Shown: positions 1 to 8,424, numbered from the stretch's first letter. The stretch is DNA of 64,000 bases from Streptomyces hyaluromycini (GCF_002217755.1 NZ_BCFL01000036.1:51906-115905), one strand, 5' to 3'. Program-made: numbers and translations. The notes: generated from the letters alone by a model not told the origin.

Positions 1-485
1 CGACCGAAGCGATGATCACCAACGCACTGCTCCACCTGCTGCAGAACCCCGCCCAACTCGCCTTGGTGGAGGCCGATTCCGGCCTGCTGGACGGAGCCGT
101 CGAGGAGTCCCTGCGGCTGGAGCCCGGCGCGGCGGTGGTGGACCGCTACGCCACCCGCGACACCGTGCTCGGCCAGGTCGCCATCCGCCGCGGCGACCTG
201 GTCAGCGTCTCTCTGACAGGCGCCAACCGTGACCCGGCCGTCTTCGCGGACCCGGACCGATTCGACGTCCGGCGTGCCGAAGCCCGCCTTCAACTGGCCT
301 TCGCCCACGGCCCGCACCACTGCCTCGCCGCCCACCTGGCCCGCCTGGAAACCCGCATCGCTCTCCAGCGCCTGCTCGAACGCCTCCCCGGACTCCGTCT
401 CGACCCGCAGCGGCCCGCCACCCCGTACGGTCTGGTCTTCCGCAAACCGGCCGCACTCCACGTGCTCTGGGACGTTCCGGCCTGA
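1..485 (+). CDS. Cytochrome P450, C-terminal part (5' end outside window)
   Basis: Only the last ~160 residues lie in the window. The frame is open to base 3 and reads TEAMITN before the first ATG, so that ATG is internal. Seen: the K-helix ExxR motif (EESLR), and the heme-binding loop FAHGPHHCLAAH with its Cys ligand, followed by a short conserved C-terminus. The family consists of soluble haem monooxygenases needing ferredoxin partners; the substrate cannot be read from this fragment. No redox partner gene is visible downstream. Confidence in the family is high; nothing can be said of its operon. Confidence 0.93.
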   Translation, partial: TEAMITNALLHLLQNPAQLALVEADSGLLDGAVEESLRLEPGAAVVDRYATRDTVLGQVAIRRGDLVSVSLTGANRDPAVFADPDRFDVRRAEARLQLAFAHGPHHCLAAHLARLETRIALQRLLERLPGLRLDPQRPATPYGLVFRKPAALHVLWDVPA

Positions 486-537
486 TGACCCTCGACGGCC
501 GACCGGCGCTTCAGCAGCCGAGGTGAAACTCGGGCAG

Positions 538-939
538 ATGCCCCGGCGCAAGGCGCGGCGGGCCCTCGCCGCGGCCTTCATCGTCGGCATAGCCGCCGGC
601 GGCAACGGCAACGACGACAAGAAGGCCGTCGCGGACGACAAGCCTCGGCCCACTGCGACCGCCACGGTGACGGCGACGGCAACCGCCACGGAGACCGCCG
701 CACCCGAGCCGGCGCCCACCGTCACCGAGACGAAGACGGTCAAGGTCAAGGTGACCGTCACCGCGGACTCGGCCGGCGGAGACTCCGTGAGCTCCGACGA
801 CGACGGCGGTGGCGGCGGCAGTACCTACTACGCCAACTGCACCGCCGCGCGCGCCGCCGGGGTCACCCCCCTCTACCGGGGCGACCCCGGATACGACTCG
901 CATCTCGACCGGGACGGGGACGGCGTCGCCTGGGAATGA
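538..939 (+). CDS. Small exported Excalibur-domain protein
   Basis: A protein of 133 residues. Residues ~6-22 form a short hydrophobic segment after an RRK-rich start, suggesting a signal or anchor. Then comes a Thr/Ala/Pro/Lys-rich low-complexity linker, a Gly/Asp stretch and a C-terminal Excalibur-like domain (YYANC...DRDGDGVAWE). The Excalibur family binds calcium through the DxDxDG loop, outside the cell. Odd: the family usually ends GVACE, with a Cys that can pair with the upstream NC; here it is Trp. Start is uncertain: an in-frame GTG at 523 would add five residues. A hairpin follows directly. Confidence 0.7.
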   Translation: MPRRKARRALAAAFIVGIAAGGNGNDDKKAVADDKPRPTATATVTATATATETAAPEPAPTVTETKTVKVKVTVTADSAGGDSVSSDDDGGGGGSTYYANCTAARAAGVTPLYRGDPGYDSHLDRDGDGVAWE

Positions 940-943
940 CAGC

Positions 944-985
944 GGCAGGCCCGCCCGGGGGAGGGGGATACGAGCAGGGCCTGCC
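944..985. terminator. Hairpin between convergent genes
   Basis: Perfect 9-bp inverted repeat GGCAGGCCC / GGGCCTGCC with a 24-nt loop, between the converging Excalibur gene and the aldehyde dehydrogenase. No T-run follows, as is common in high-GC actinomycetes. Likely a bidirectional terminator (inference). Confidence 0.6.
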
Positions 986-996
986 ACCGGAGCGGC

Positions 997-2331
997 TCAG
1001 GCCACCGTGCGGATCAGCTTCTTGTTGGTGAACTCCTCGATGCCGAGTCGGCCGAGTTCCCGGCCGAAACCGGAGCGCTTCACCCCGCCGAAGGGGAGCT
1101 CGGCACCCTCCGCGCCCACGCCGTTCACGAAGACCATGCCGGCCTCGATGCGGTCGGCGACCCGCGCGGCCTGCTCGGGGTCGGTGGTGAAGACGTAGGA
1201 ACCGAGGCCGTACGGGGTGTCGTTGGCGATCCGTACGGCGTCGTCCTCGTCGGTGGCCGGGAAGACCATCGCGACCGGTCCGAACAGCTCCTGGCGGGCC
1301 GCCGCGTGCTCGGTGGTCAGCCCGGTGAGCACGCCTGCCGGGAAGAACGCGCCCTGCCGCTCACCGGTGCCGTGCAGGGTGGCGCCCTCCGCCACGGCCT
1401 CGCCGACCTGCCGGGCCAGGGTCTCGGCGGCGGCCGCCGAGGAGAGCGGCGCCCCGGTGGCGGAGTCGAGCAGCCGGGCCGTGAACCGCTCCACGAACGC
1501 GTCGTACAGGTCCGCCACGACCACGAACCGCTTGGCGGCGTTGCACGCCTGGCCGGTGTTGTCGAGTCGGGCGGCCACTGCGGAGTCGACCACCGCGTCC
1601 AGGTCGTCGGTGGACAGCACCACGAACGGGTCCGAGCCGCCGAGTTCCAGGACGACCTTCTTCAGGTGCCGTCCGGCGATCTCGGCGACGGCGGCCCCGG
1701 CCCGCTCGGAGCCGGTGAGCGAGACCCCGTGCACCCGGGGGTCGGCGATCACGTCGGCGATCTGCTCGTTGGTGGCGTACACGTTGACGTACGCGCCCGC
1801 CGGGAAGCCCGCCTCGGCGAACAGCCGCTCCAGCAGCGCCGCCGTACCGGGACACTGCGGGGCGTGCTTGAGGACGATGGTGTTGCCGACGGCCAGGTTG
1901 GGGGCCGCGAACCGGGCGACCTGGTAGGCCGGGAAGTTCCACGGCATGATGCCGAGCAGGACGCCCACGGGACCGCGCCGCACCACGGCGGTGCCGGCTC
2001 CGGAGGTGACGTGGAGGGGCTCGTCGGCGAGGAACTCCTCGGCGTGGTCGGCGTAGTAGTGGTAGATGTCGACGCAGAAACCGATCTCGCCCTCCGCCTC
2101 GGCGAGCGGCTTGCCCATCTCCCGCACGATGCTCGCGGCGAGTTCGGCGCTGCGCTCGGCGTGCAGGTCGCCCAGACGGCGCAGCAGCGCGGCGCGTTCG
2201 GCCACGGAGCTGGTCCGGCCCCAGGTGCCGGCGGCATGGGCGGCGTCGACGGCTGCGGTGACCTCGGCGTCGGTGGCGGTCGGGTAGGTCTCGACGACCT
2301 CGCCGGTGGTCGGGTCGGTGACGGCGTACAT
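997..2331 (-). CDS. gabD: NAD(P)-dependent succinate-semialdehyde dehydrogenase family protein
   Basis: 444 residues, normal for this branch of the aldehyde dehydrogenase superfamily. Seen: the GIMPWNFPAYQ substrate/cofactor region, the Glu-bearing VVLELGGSDPF motif, the catalytic Cys at ~263 in NTGQACNAAKRF, and the C-terminal ELPFGGVKRSGFGRE. The family oxidises succinate semialdehyde (or similar aldehydes) to acid in GABA and polyamine breakdown. The ATG at 2331 was chosen because GGAGG sits six bases upstream; the frame stays open for 45 more codons. A permease relic upstream on the same strand suggests it was part of an amine-use operon facing a TetR regulator. Confidence 0.85.
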   Translation of the reverse strand: MYAVTDPTTGEVVETYPTATDAEVTAAVDAAHAAGTWGRTSSVAERAALLRRLGDLHAERSAELAASIVREMGKPLAEAEGEIGFCVDIYHYYADHAEEFLADEPLHVTSGAGTAVVRRGPVGVLLGIMPWNFPAYQVARFAAPNLAVGNTIVLKHAPQCPGTAALLERLFAEAGFPAGAYVNVYATNEQIADVIADPRVHGVSLTGSERAGAAVAEIAGRHLKKVVLELGGSDPFVVLSTDDLDAVVDSAVAARLDNTGQACNAAKRFVVVADLYDAFVERFTARLLDSATGAPLSSAAAAETLARQVGEAVAEGATLHGTGERQGAFFPAGVLTGLTTEHAAARQELFGPVAMVFPATDEDDAVRIANDTPYGLGSYVFTTDPEQAARVADRIEAGMVFVNGVGAEGAELPFGGVKRSGFGRELGRLGIEEFTNKKLIRTVA

Positions 2332-2466
2332 GGTGCCTCCAAAGGGCGGGGGACAAAGGGGAAGCCGGGGGTCGGGGTTCGAGCCGGCGGACCACACCGC
2401 GACCTCACGTATGTCCAGGCCCGTCCCGGGGTCGAGAACGACGGCCGGGGAGAGTTGCGACGACAT
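2332..2466 (-). other. In-frame leader ORF fused to the dehydrogenase frame
   Basis: Forty-five codons starting MSSQLSPAVVLDPGTGLDIR run without a stop into the dehydrogenase start. The ATG (2466-2464) overlaps the TGA of the upstream relic in a TGATG junction and has purine-rich GAAAGGAAGG upstream. It could be the first residues of a lost gene joined to the 5' side of the dehydrogenase by deletion, or a translated leader. I do not recognise it. It matters because an automatic annotation may add it to the dehydrogenase N-terminus. Confidence 0.35.
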
Positions 2467-2776
2467 CAGGAGGCCTTCCTTTCTTCAGTGTGGGGTGTCG
2501 GTGCCGGGTCGGCGAGCTTGGTGCGGGGCCGGAAGGGCTTGACCGGGTCGCCTTCGAGCAGGTTGATCCCCAGGTACGGCCGGTCGTCGTACCCACTGGC
2601 AGACGCCTCCGGTGACGGCGAACGGGGACGACAGCTCCGCGTGGACCACGGCGACGAGCAGCTGCCCGAGGAAGGCGACGGCCACCGCCCACGGCCCAGG
2701 TCGACACGGTCCGCCTCGGCGTCTTCCGACAGCCGTACTCGGCGAGCTCACCGACCTCGGCGGGGGAGTCGTTCAC
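2466..2776 (-). pseudogene. Relic of an APC-family amino-acid permease
   Basis: Three collapsed pieces. A GTG start with AGGAGA upstream (2776) reads VNDSPAEVGELAEYG..RR, like an APC permease N-terminus. After a frame change comes WAVAVAFLGQLLVAVVHAEL..VTGGVCQWVRR, the conserved first-transmembrane region with the AEL and GGVxQW signatures. This jumps into a third frame reading YDDRPYLGINLLEGDPVKPF and ending at TGA 2468-2466. About 400 residues expected for a permease are missing. Known of the family: amino-acid/amine uptake. Inference: deletion destroyed the transporter while the dehydrogenase downstream stayed intact. Confidence 0.65.
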
Positions 2777-2911
2777 GTGGGTCTCCTGACGGTGCTGCGC
2801 CGACGGCCCGGCCCGAGGCGGCTCGGCCCGAGACGACCGCCAGGGCCCGACGCACACCGGCCGCTACCTCGCCGTACCGCTGTGAGCGGCGCTTTCCGGC
2901 CGATCCCGCTT

Positions 2912-2953
2912 ATTGGGCGGTCGACCAATTGCTTTATTGGTCGCCCACTCAAT
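2912..2953. promoter_or_regulatory. Two tandem operator-like inverted repeats
   Basis: ATTGGGCGGTCGACCAAT (2912-2929) and ATTGGTCGCCCACTCAAT (2936-2953) are 18-bp sites with ATTGG/CCAAT-type ends, 24 bp apart start to start. The second ends 12 bases before the TetR start codon. They lie in the divergent region between the TetR gene and the permease/dehydrogenase genes. TetR proteins usually bind such palindromes near their own gene, so autoregulation and control of the divergent operon are likely (inference). Confidence 0.6.
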
Positions 2954-2965
2954 AGCATTCGTCGT

Positions 2966-3589
2966 ATGACGTCAAGAGCTCCGGGCAAGCGCGTCCGCAA
3001 GGCGCCTGCCGAACGCCGCAACGAGATCGTCGCCACGGCGGCGCGGATCGGGCTCACCGAAGGCCTGGAGTGCGTCACCCTGCGCCGGGTCGCCGACGAG
3101 CTGGGCGTCCAGCCCGGACTCGTGGGCCACTACTTCCCCGCCGCGGACGAGTTGGTCGCCGAGGCGTTCACCCACGCCACGATGGCGGAGCTCGACGGCC
3201 TGCTGCCGCCGGAGCCGGACGGCCCCCTGCGCACCTTCCGGAGATTCTTCGGCCTCACGTCGAGCGCCGACTTCGACGACGTCAGCAAGCTCTGGCTCAA
3301 CGCGCGGCACCTGTCGCGCTACCGTCCGGTGCTGCGCGACCACGTCGTGAAGCAGGAACTGCTGTGGTGCCGGCGCCTGGAGGAGCTCATCACCGCCGGG
3401 ACGGCGGCCGGGGTCTTCGCCTGCGCGGACCCCTGGGGCGCCGCCACCCGCATTCTCGTCGCGATCGACGGCGCCAGCGCCTACATCAACACCAGCGCCG
3501 ACCAGCGCAGGACCCCTACGGCGGACATGCCGCGTACCGTGGCCGAGTCCGAACTGGGCCTGCGACGCGGCATGTTCCTCACCGACTGA
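2966..3589 (+). CDS. TetR-family transcriptional regulator
   Basis: 207 residues. Residues ~15-60 form the TetR helix-turn-helix (ERRNEIVATAARIGL...TLRRVADELGVQPGLVGHYFPAADELVAEAF). The remainder is a helical ligand-binding domain with WLNARHLSRYRPVLRDH, reminiscent of BetI-type regulators. ATG 2966 follows two tandem operator-like sites. Divergent from the permease relic and semialdehyde dehydrogenase, so a repressor of amine/GABA catabolism is plausible (inference). It converges with the MFS gene downstream. Confidence 0.85.
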   Translation: MTSRAPGKRVRKAPAERRNEIVATAARIGLTEGLECVTLRRVADELGVQPGLVGHYFPAADELVAEAFTHATMAELDGLLPPEPDGPLRTFRRFFGLTSSADFDDVSKLWLNARHLSRYRPVLRDHVVKQELLWCRRLEELITAGTAAGVFACADPWGAATRILVAIDGASAYINTSADQRRTPTADMPRTVAESELGLRRGMFLTD

Positions 3590-3691
3590 GCTCCTCTCCC
3601 GCGCACGGGCGACCGACCGAGCGCGGTATGCCCCCCACCCGCCGACCGCCTTCGTGCCGCAGGCGGCCAGGTCCTGCGCCCGCTGCCCCGG

Positions 3692-5398
3692 TCACTCCTC
3701 GGCGGCGGCGAGGAGGGCCAGCTCGCGGTTGACCGCAACTTGGTGCGCCTCCGCGTCCATACGCGCCTTCTTCGGGCTCCAGCGACCCGCCATCACGAAG
3801 ACGAAGGGCAGGAAGAGCGCCTGGCCGCCGACGCAGATCCACCACCAGTTGCGCCATTCGCCGAGCCCGTCCTTCGACGCCTTCTGGACCTTGGCGCCGT
3901 ACTCCTGCAGCAGCTTCAGCTGCGGCGCCGCCTTCTGCACGACGGCGAGGTTCTCCGCGCCGACCTCCCGGACGGCACGGGCGTTCAGCGCGGGCGGCAC
4001 GGTGGTCGGGGTGTACTTGTTCAGCTCGGCGAAGAGCTCCGGGTGCGCGTCGACGATGGCCACCGCGGGCGCCGCCTGCGCCGAGGCGGCCGTGACCTCG
4101 GCGCCGTGCTCCACGAGCGGGGTCACGGAGTTGACCAGTACCGGGATGAAGGCCGCGGAGACGGCGACCACGATGCGCACCGTCCAGCCCCACACGGCCA
4201 GGCCCGCCGCGGTCGCCGCCGGGTTGTGCTTCTCCACCGTCTCGGTGAAGCTCGCCATCCAGGGCGCGTAGGCGATGCCGCTGAAGACGCCGATGCCGAC
4301 GAACAGCCAGGCGAAGGTGTAGTAGTCGGTGGTCGGGTGGGTGGCACGGGTGGCGAAGACCGCGGTCACCACGACGGAGCCGACCGCGCCGACGATCATG
4401 AAGGGCTTGCGCACCTTCAGCCGGTCCGAGAGCAGGCCGACCAGGACCAGGGCGATGGCGTTGGCCGCCCAGTACCAGTTGGCCAGCGCGTTGGTGCGCT
4501 GCTCGCTGTAGCCGAAGACGGTCGCGAAGTAGACGACGAAGTTGCCGACCGCCGCGTAGTACAGCAGCAGGAACACGGCGATGGCGAAGGCCGAGCCCAG
4601 CACGTCCAGGCGCATCATCTGCCGCCACTCGCCTCGGCGTACCGCCTCGGTGTCCAGCCCCTTGGCGCGAGCCTCGACCAGTGCCCGGTCCCGCAGCGTC
4701 ACCATGATCTGATCGCGCAGCGCCGGGGACAGCTCGCGCAGCGCGAAGACCGCGACGATGAAGACGACGGCCCCGGCGATCGCCGAATAGCGCAGTTCGT
4801 CCTGCCAGGTCGCGCTGTCGAGGGTGTTGCTGGTGACGGTGGTGACGACCAGGGAGCCGATGACCGGGCCCATGGTCCAGTACCCCATCGCGGTGGCCCG
4901 GCCGAGTTGCGGGGAGAAGTCCCTGATCAGTGCGGGGGTGGCGACCAGCACGATGCCCTCGATGAAGCTGACGAGTGCGAAGAGCACCAGATAGGTGGTC
5001 TTGTCCGCCGCGTTCGGCAGCCCGAAGAAGACCAGCAGCGCGGCGATCAGCAGCCCGTAGACCACCAGATTCGCCCGGCCCCAGCGGTCCGCCAGACCGG
5101 CCACGAGCGAGGCGAAGGCCCCGATCGCGTTGCCGATCACCGAGACCCAGATGAAGTAGCGGTACGTCATGCCGAAGTGCGTGATGATCGACGTCGCCAC
5201 CGCGTACTGGATGTACAGCATGTAGTACAGGACGACAGTAGTGACGACCACGATCGCGAGATACACCATGCGGCGACCGGTGGGCGGATAGTCCGCCAGT
5301 TCGCGGCGGTACAGCCGGGCCAGCGGGCCGCGGGCGCCTGTGGACGGTACATCGGGCGCGGGTCTGTCGGCGTCGAACGGCGTCGTAGCGGCGGACAT
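3692..5398 (-). CDS. MFS transporter with a large late loop
   Basis: 568 residues, longer than a typical ~420-450-residue MFS protein. Twelve or so hydrophobic segments; conserved A-motif-like GLADRWGRANLV after TM2 and LLSDRLKVRKP between TM8 and TM9. A hydrophilic, Ala-rich insert of ~100 residues (about 405-500) precedes the last transmembrane helix. N- and C-termini are predicted cytoplasmic. Start ATG has GGGAGGAG upstream. The substrate is unknown. An 18-bp perfect palindrome sits ~95 bp upstream, so it is probably regulated by a TetR-type repressor. Confidence 0.85.
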   Translation of the reverse strand: MSAATTPFDADRPAPDVPSTGARGPLARLYRRELADYPPTGRRMVYLAIVVVTTVVLYYMLYIQYAVATSIITHFGMTYRYFIWVSVIGNAIGAFASLVAGLADRWGRANLVVYGLLIAALLVFFGLPNAADKTTYLVLFALVSFIEGIVLVATPALIRDFSPQLGRATAMGYWTMGPVIGSLVVTTVTSNTLDSATWQDELRYSAIAGAVVFIVAVFALRELSPALRDQIMVTLRDRALVEARAKGLDTEAVRRGEWRQMMRLDVLGSAFAIAVFLLLYYAAVGNFVVYFATVFGYSEQRTNALANWYWAANAIALVLVGLLSDRLKVRKPFMIVGAVGSVVVTAVFATRATHPTTDYYTFAWLFVGIGVFSGIAYAPWMASFTETVEKHNPAATAAGLAVWGWTVRIVVAVSAAFIPVLVNSVTPLVEHGAEVTAASAQAAPAVAIVDAHPELFAELNKYTPTTVPPALNARAVREVGAENLAVVQKAAPQLKLLQEYGAKVQKASKDGLGEWRNWWWICVGGQALFLPFVFVMAGRWSPKKARMDAEAHQVAVNRELALLAAAEE

Positions 5399-5492
5399 AC
5401 GGCTCCTCCCAGGGATACCCGGAAACCAGGTGCTCGCGTAGATGCGACGAGAGTGCGCGGCGGCCCGGCTCCGAGAGCGTGGCCAGAGGCTA

Positions 5493-5510
5493 GTACCGAC
5501 TAGTCGGTAC
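5493..5510. promoter_or_regulatory. Perfect 18-bp palindrome upstream of the MFS gene
   Basis: GTACCGACTAGTCGGTAC, a perfect palindrome 95-112 bp upstream of the MFS start codon. The TACCGACTAGTCGGTA type is characteristic of TetR-family operators. It does not resemble the ATTGG sites next to the local TetR gene, so a different regulator is implied (inference). Confidence 0.65.
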
Positions 5511-5828
5511 GCCTAGAGGGCTGCACGAGCCCATTCACCTGCTTCATCCCCGGCCGCTGATCCGCGAAGAATCTCGGCCGCCGGCTCGACCTTGATCGTC
5601 TCCAGGAAGACGCCGCTGTCACCCCCGCGTGGGACGGCTGCGCGGCCGACGAGGTGGTCTCTGGCACGGCGCCGCAGCGGCCGGGCGGGGAGCACGGCTC
5701 CGTACTGACCCCGCCCGCGCCACCCACATGTTTCGCGCGCTGCTCGTCCTGGCGAACACTGAGGCCACTACCGGCAATTGATCGCTACTGCGGGTGGCCC
5801 ACGACCAGCACAAGCCACCCGAACAGCG
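5511..5828. other. Intergenic stretch, possible gene debris
   Basis: No convincing gene. The minus strand between about 5513 and 5695 is open and includes GGDSGVFLETIKVEPAAEIL, which looks protein-like, but there is no start with ribosome site and no family I recognise. Possibly a decayed gene. Confidence 0.3.
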
Positions 5829-6197
5829 TCAGCGGGCCGGGATCGGCTGAGTGAGATTCACCGGGTTGCCGTCGGGGTCCTGGATGTGGGCGACGCGCTG
5901 TCCCCACGGCATGTCGTTGGGGCCGCCGCGGACCGAGCCGCCCAGCGCCACCACCCGCGCGAGGGTCTCGTCGACGTCGTCGACCCCGATGCTGAGCAGG
6001 ATCCGCGCCCCCGCCCCATCCCCGGGGTCCGCCTTGGCCACCAGCCCGAGGTCGGTGTCGCCGATGCGCAGACCGAGGTAGAAGGCCGGGCCTTCCGCCG
6101 GCACCCGGAAGATCTCCTCAGCGCCGAACAATTGTGTGTAGAAGCCGAGCAGAACGTCCTGGTCGGCAGTCACGATCACTGGCTGGATGGTGGACAT
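5829..6197 (-). CDS. VOC (glyoxalase/bleomycin-resistance) superfamily protein
   Basis: 122 residues, one VOC module pair. Seen: N-terminal strand MSTIQPVIVTADQDVLLGFYTQLFGAEEIFR, then LGLRIGDTDLGL, and the second half ending AHIQDPDGNPVNLTQPI, the usual DPDGNxxxL metal-end motif. The family includes dioxygenases, isomerases and antibiotic-binding proteins; substrate unassigned. The start at 6197 was chosen for GACAGGAG upstream. No operon partner. Confidence 0.85.
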   Translation of the reverse strand: MSTIQPVIVTADQDVLLGFYTQLFGAEEIFRVPAEGPAFYLGLRIGDTDLGLVAKADPGDGAGARILLSIGVDDVDETLARVVALGGSVRGGPNDMPWGQRVAHIQDPDGNPVNLTQPIPAR

Positions 6198-6884
6198 GGC
6201 GCTCCTGTCGAGGACGGTCGTGTTGCCGGATGGACCGTTCGAGGACGGTGAACTCATCGGCAGACCGCTTCGCCGGACGCCCCACACCACAGACTGCCGC
6301 CCACGACCAGCACGAGCAGCCCGAAACGAGTCCACGCCACCCTGCTGACCAGCCACTTCAAGACGGCGGGAACTTCCCTGCACATGGCCACCCCGCCTTC
6401 ACCAGGGACGGCGCATCGTCCTGGAGGCCGTCCTCGGGCAGGATGCCAGCTCGCTCGCGGAGGCCCGCCGTGGCGGACCGCCGCGATTGCCGGACCGTCA
6501 GCGGGGACACAGGCCTTGGCACCGGGTCCGGCACGAAGGGACCGGTGCCCGGGCTACCTCGGCTGGAAGCTGCGCAGCGCCGACGCGAACGGCCAGCCGT
6601 TGGCGCCGCCTGACGGCGAGTTGGTGGCAGGGCCGAGCCCGTCAGGACACACGTAAGGCACGTTGGTCCGCGTTCGCCGACGAAGTTGTGGCTCAGGGGA
6701 CATCCGGCGACCGGACCGCCCCGTTACTGCCCGCCCTTGAGTCCATGACGGTGCTGGTCGCCGCTGCCATCGTCCATGTCCAGGCCGCCTGGGGGCTGTT
6801 CTTCCGGGTTCGGTCGGAGCAGTCGCCGGATGTCACCGCGTACCCGGTGGAAGCCGCCGGCCGCCGTGTGCGAGGAGTCCACCC
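6198..6884. other. Gene-poor stretch
   Basis: No intact gene. Short plus-strand pieces look protein-like but are in different frames: GRRIVLEAVLGQDASSLAEA near 6412-6470 and YLGWKLRSADANGQPLAPPD near 6560-6620. Together with the dehydrogenase fragment that follows, the stretch appears to be degraded coding DNA. Confidence 0.35.
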
Positions 6885-6982
6885 CGGGCTCGCGTATCGT
6901 CCGTGAGCTGGGCGCTCACGAGTACATCGACAGCTCGGAGACGGACCCCGGCGCGGCGCTGGCCGGCCTCGGCTGTGACCGC
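6885..6982 (+). pseudogene. Fragment of a zinc-type alcohol dehydrogenase
   Basis: About 30 codons reading GSRIVRELGAHEYIDSSETD then PGAALAGLGC. This matches the part of medium-chain Zn alcohol dehydrogenases just after the Rossmann GxGxxG, where KxxLARELGAxxYIDSxxxDPxxAL is typical. Neither the zinc-ligand N-terminus nor the C-terminus is present. A short relic, oriented towards the sirtuin gene. Confidence 0.55.
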
Positions 6983-7001
6983 TCACCGGGTGGGCGCCGC
7001 C

Positions 7002-7901
7002 TCAGTCCGCGGACCCGCCGCCGACCGGGATGCCCAACCGGTGGGCCACGGTGGTCAGGGCCGGCCCGAGGGGGAGCGCGACCCGGGTGAGGGCGAGCGG
7101 GTCGCCCCGGGTCGGGTCCTGGTTGACGATCAGCACCGGCTTTCCCTCCTGGTGCGCCTGGCGGACGAACCGGAGCCCGGACATCACCGTCAGCGAGGAG
7201 CCCAGGACCAGTAGTGAGGACGCTTCACGGACCAGCCGCCGGCAGTGCTCGACGCGCTGCGGCGGAACCGCCTCGCCGAAGAACACCACGTCCGGTTTGA
7301 GGACGCCGCCGCAGTGGGCGCAGGGCACGATGCGGAAATCCCCGACCTGCGCGTCGGTGAGGTCGGCGTCACCGTCCGGGTTGATCCCGGCGGCCACCGG
7401 GTCGAAGCCCGGGTTCTCGGCCTCCAGCCGCCGGGCGAGTTCGCGGCGGGGGCTGAAGGCGCCGCAGGAGAGGCAGACGACCCGGTCGAGGCTGCCGTGG
7501 AGTTCCACGACGTCCTCGCTGCCGGCGGCCTGATGCAGGCCGTCGACGTTCTGGGTGATCACACCCGAGACGTGGGCGTGCCGCGCGTAAGCGGCCACGG
7601 CCCGGTGCCCGGCGTTGGGGAGGGCGCGGCCGAAGGTGCGCCAGCCGAGGTGGCTGCGCGCCCAGTAGCGGCGGCGCGCGTGGACGCTGCCGGTGAAGTC
7701 CTGGTAGGTCATCGGGGTGTGCCGGCTCAGGCTCCCGCCCTTGCCCCGGTAGTCCGGGATGCCTGACTCCGTGGAGATTCCCGCGCCGCTGAGCACCAGC
7801 ACACCGCCGGTGTGCAGTGCGCGGACGACCGGATCCAGATCGGTGGTGCCCGGCGGCAGATCGGCGGCAGGGGTCCAGCTCAGGGTGGGGCGCATGCGCA
7901 T
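7002..7901 (-). CDS. Sir2-family NAD-dependent protein deacylase (sirtuin)
   Basis: 299 residues. Seen: the NAD motif VLSGAGISTESGIPDYR, TQNVDGLHQAAGS, the catalytic His in ELHGS, a zinc site of two Cys pairs (VCLSCG and PCAHCG), then LVLGSSLTVMSGLRFV and IVNQDPTRGD. The family removes acyl groups from lysines using NAD, in the cytoplasm. Start 7901 (MRMRPTLSW) was chosen by length; MRP two codons later is an alternative and the ribosome site is weak (CTGGCGG). The gene stands alone, with a 13-bp hairpin just upstream. Confidence 0.92.
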   Translation of the reverse strand: MRMRPTLSWTPAADLPPGTTDLDPVVRALHTGGVLVLSGAGISTESGIPDYRGKGGSLSRHTPMTYQDFTGSVHARRRYWARSHLGWRTFGRALPNAGHRAVAAYARHAHVSGVITQNVDGLHQAAGSEDVVELHGSLDRVVCLSCGAFSPRRELARRLEAENPGFDPVAAGINPDGDADLTDAQVGDFRIVPCAHCGGVLKPDVVFFGEAVPPQRVEHCRRLVREASSLLVLGSSLTVMSGLRFVRQAHQEGKPVLIVNQDPTRGDPLALTRVALPLGPALTTVAHRLGIPVGGGSAD

Positions 7902-7933
7902 GCCGCCAGGGTACGGAGTCGGCGGCGCCCCAC

Positions 7934-7968
7934 AGCCTGCTCCGGCCGGAATCCCGCCGGAGCAGGCT
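7934..7968. terminator. 13-bp perfect hairpin upstream of the sirtuin
   Basis: AGCCTGCTCCGGC (7934-7946) pairs perfectly with GCCGGAGCAGGCT (7956-7968) around a 9-nt loop. It lies between the sirtuin start and a minus-strand relic, so it may be the old terminator of that gene, or a leader structure of sirtuin mRNA if transcription starts above it. Confidence 0.5.
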
Positions 7969-8109
7969 GGGTCCGCCTTGAGGCGCTCTACGTGCGGGAG
8001 GCGAACCCGCTGTTCACAGGTCGACACATGCACCAGATCCCCGCGCACGCGACACCTCACCGGTTACCGCCCGGACCGCCGTGAGGTCGAGACAGCGTCA
8101 GTCGGGCTG

Positions 8110-8312
8110 CTCCAACCCCTCCAGGTTCTCTCCGGGGCCGGACCGCCGTGCTGGCGGCCGGCCGCGCTCCCGTCAGCGCCCGCTGCACCAGGGAGTGACC
8201 GACGCCCCGCGTCGGTGGCGGCCGAGAGCGGCGGGCAGGACGAGGTGGGCCAAGCGGACCAGATCCCCGTACTGCTCGACGAGGACGGACTCGACCTCCT
8301 GGACCGGCGGCC
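8110..8312 (-). pseudogene. Frameshifted remnant of a sigma-factor-like actinomycete protein
   Basis: Minus-strand frame reads VQEVESVLVEQYGDLVRLAH then LVLPAALGRHRR, after which a frame change continues GVGHSLVQRALTGARPAAST. The EQYxxLVRLAxLVLPxxLGRHRRxxxxHxLVQRALP pattern is typical of a conserved actinomycete protein family with a sigma-like N-terminal region (from memory, not searched). No start or C-terminal domain remains. Bases 7969-8109 and 8313-8424 hold nothing I recognise. Confidence 0.5.
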
Positions 8313-8424
8313 TGGCACCGCCTGCGGAACGTCTGAGCGGGCGAAGGCACATGGAGCGGAACGCTCTCGGATCAGATGAGGTGACACGGCGGTATGCCGC
8401 TCCGTCAAACGAGTGAGCGCCTCG

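Noticed and set aside
1306..2955. Plus-strand 549-codon open frame opposite the aldehyde dehydrogenase
   Set aside because: It mirrors the real gene in an antisense frame and has Gly/Val/Arg-rich random composition without motifs.
7934..7968. Riboswitch upstream of the sirtuin
   Set aside because: A single simple hairpin without conserved aptamer elements; a terminator is simpler.
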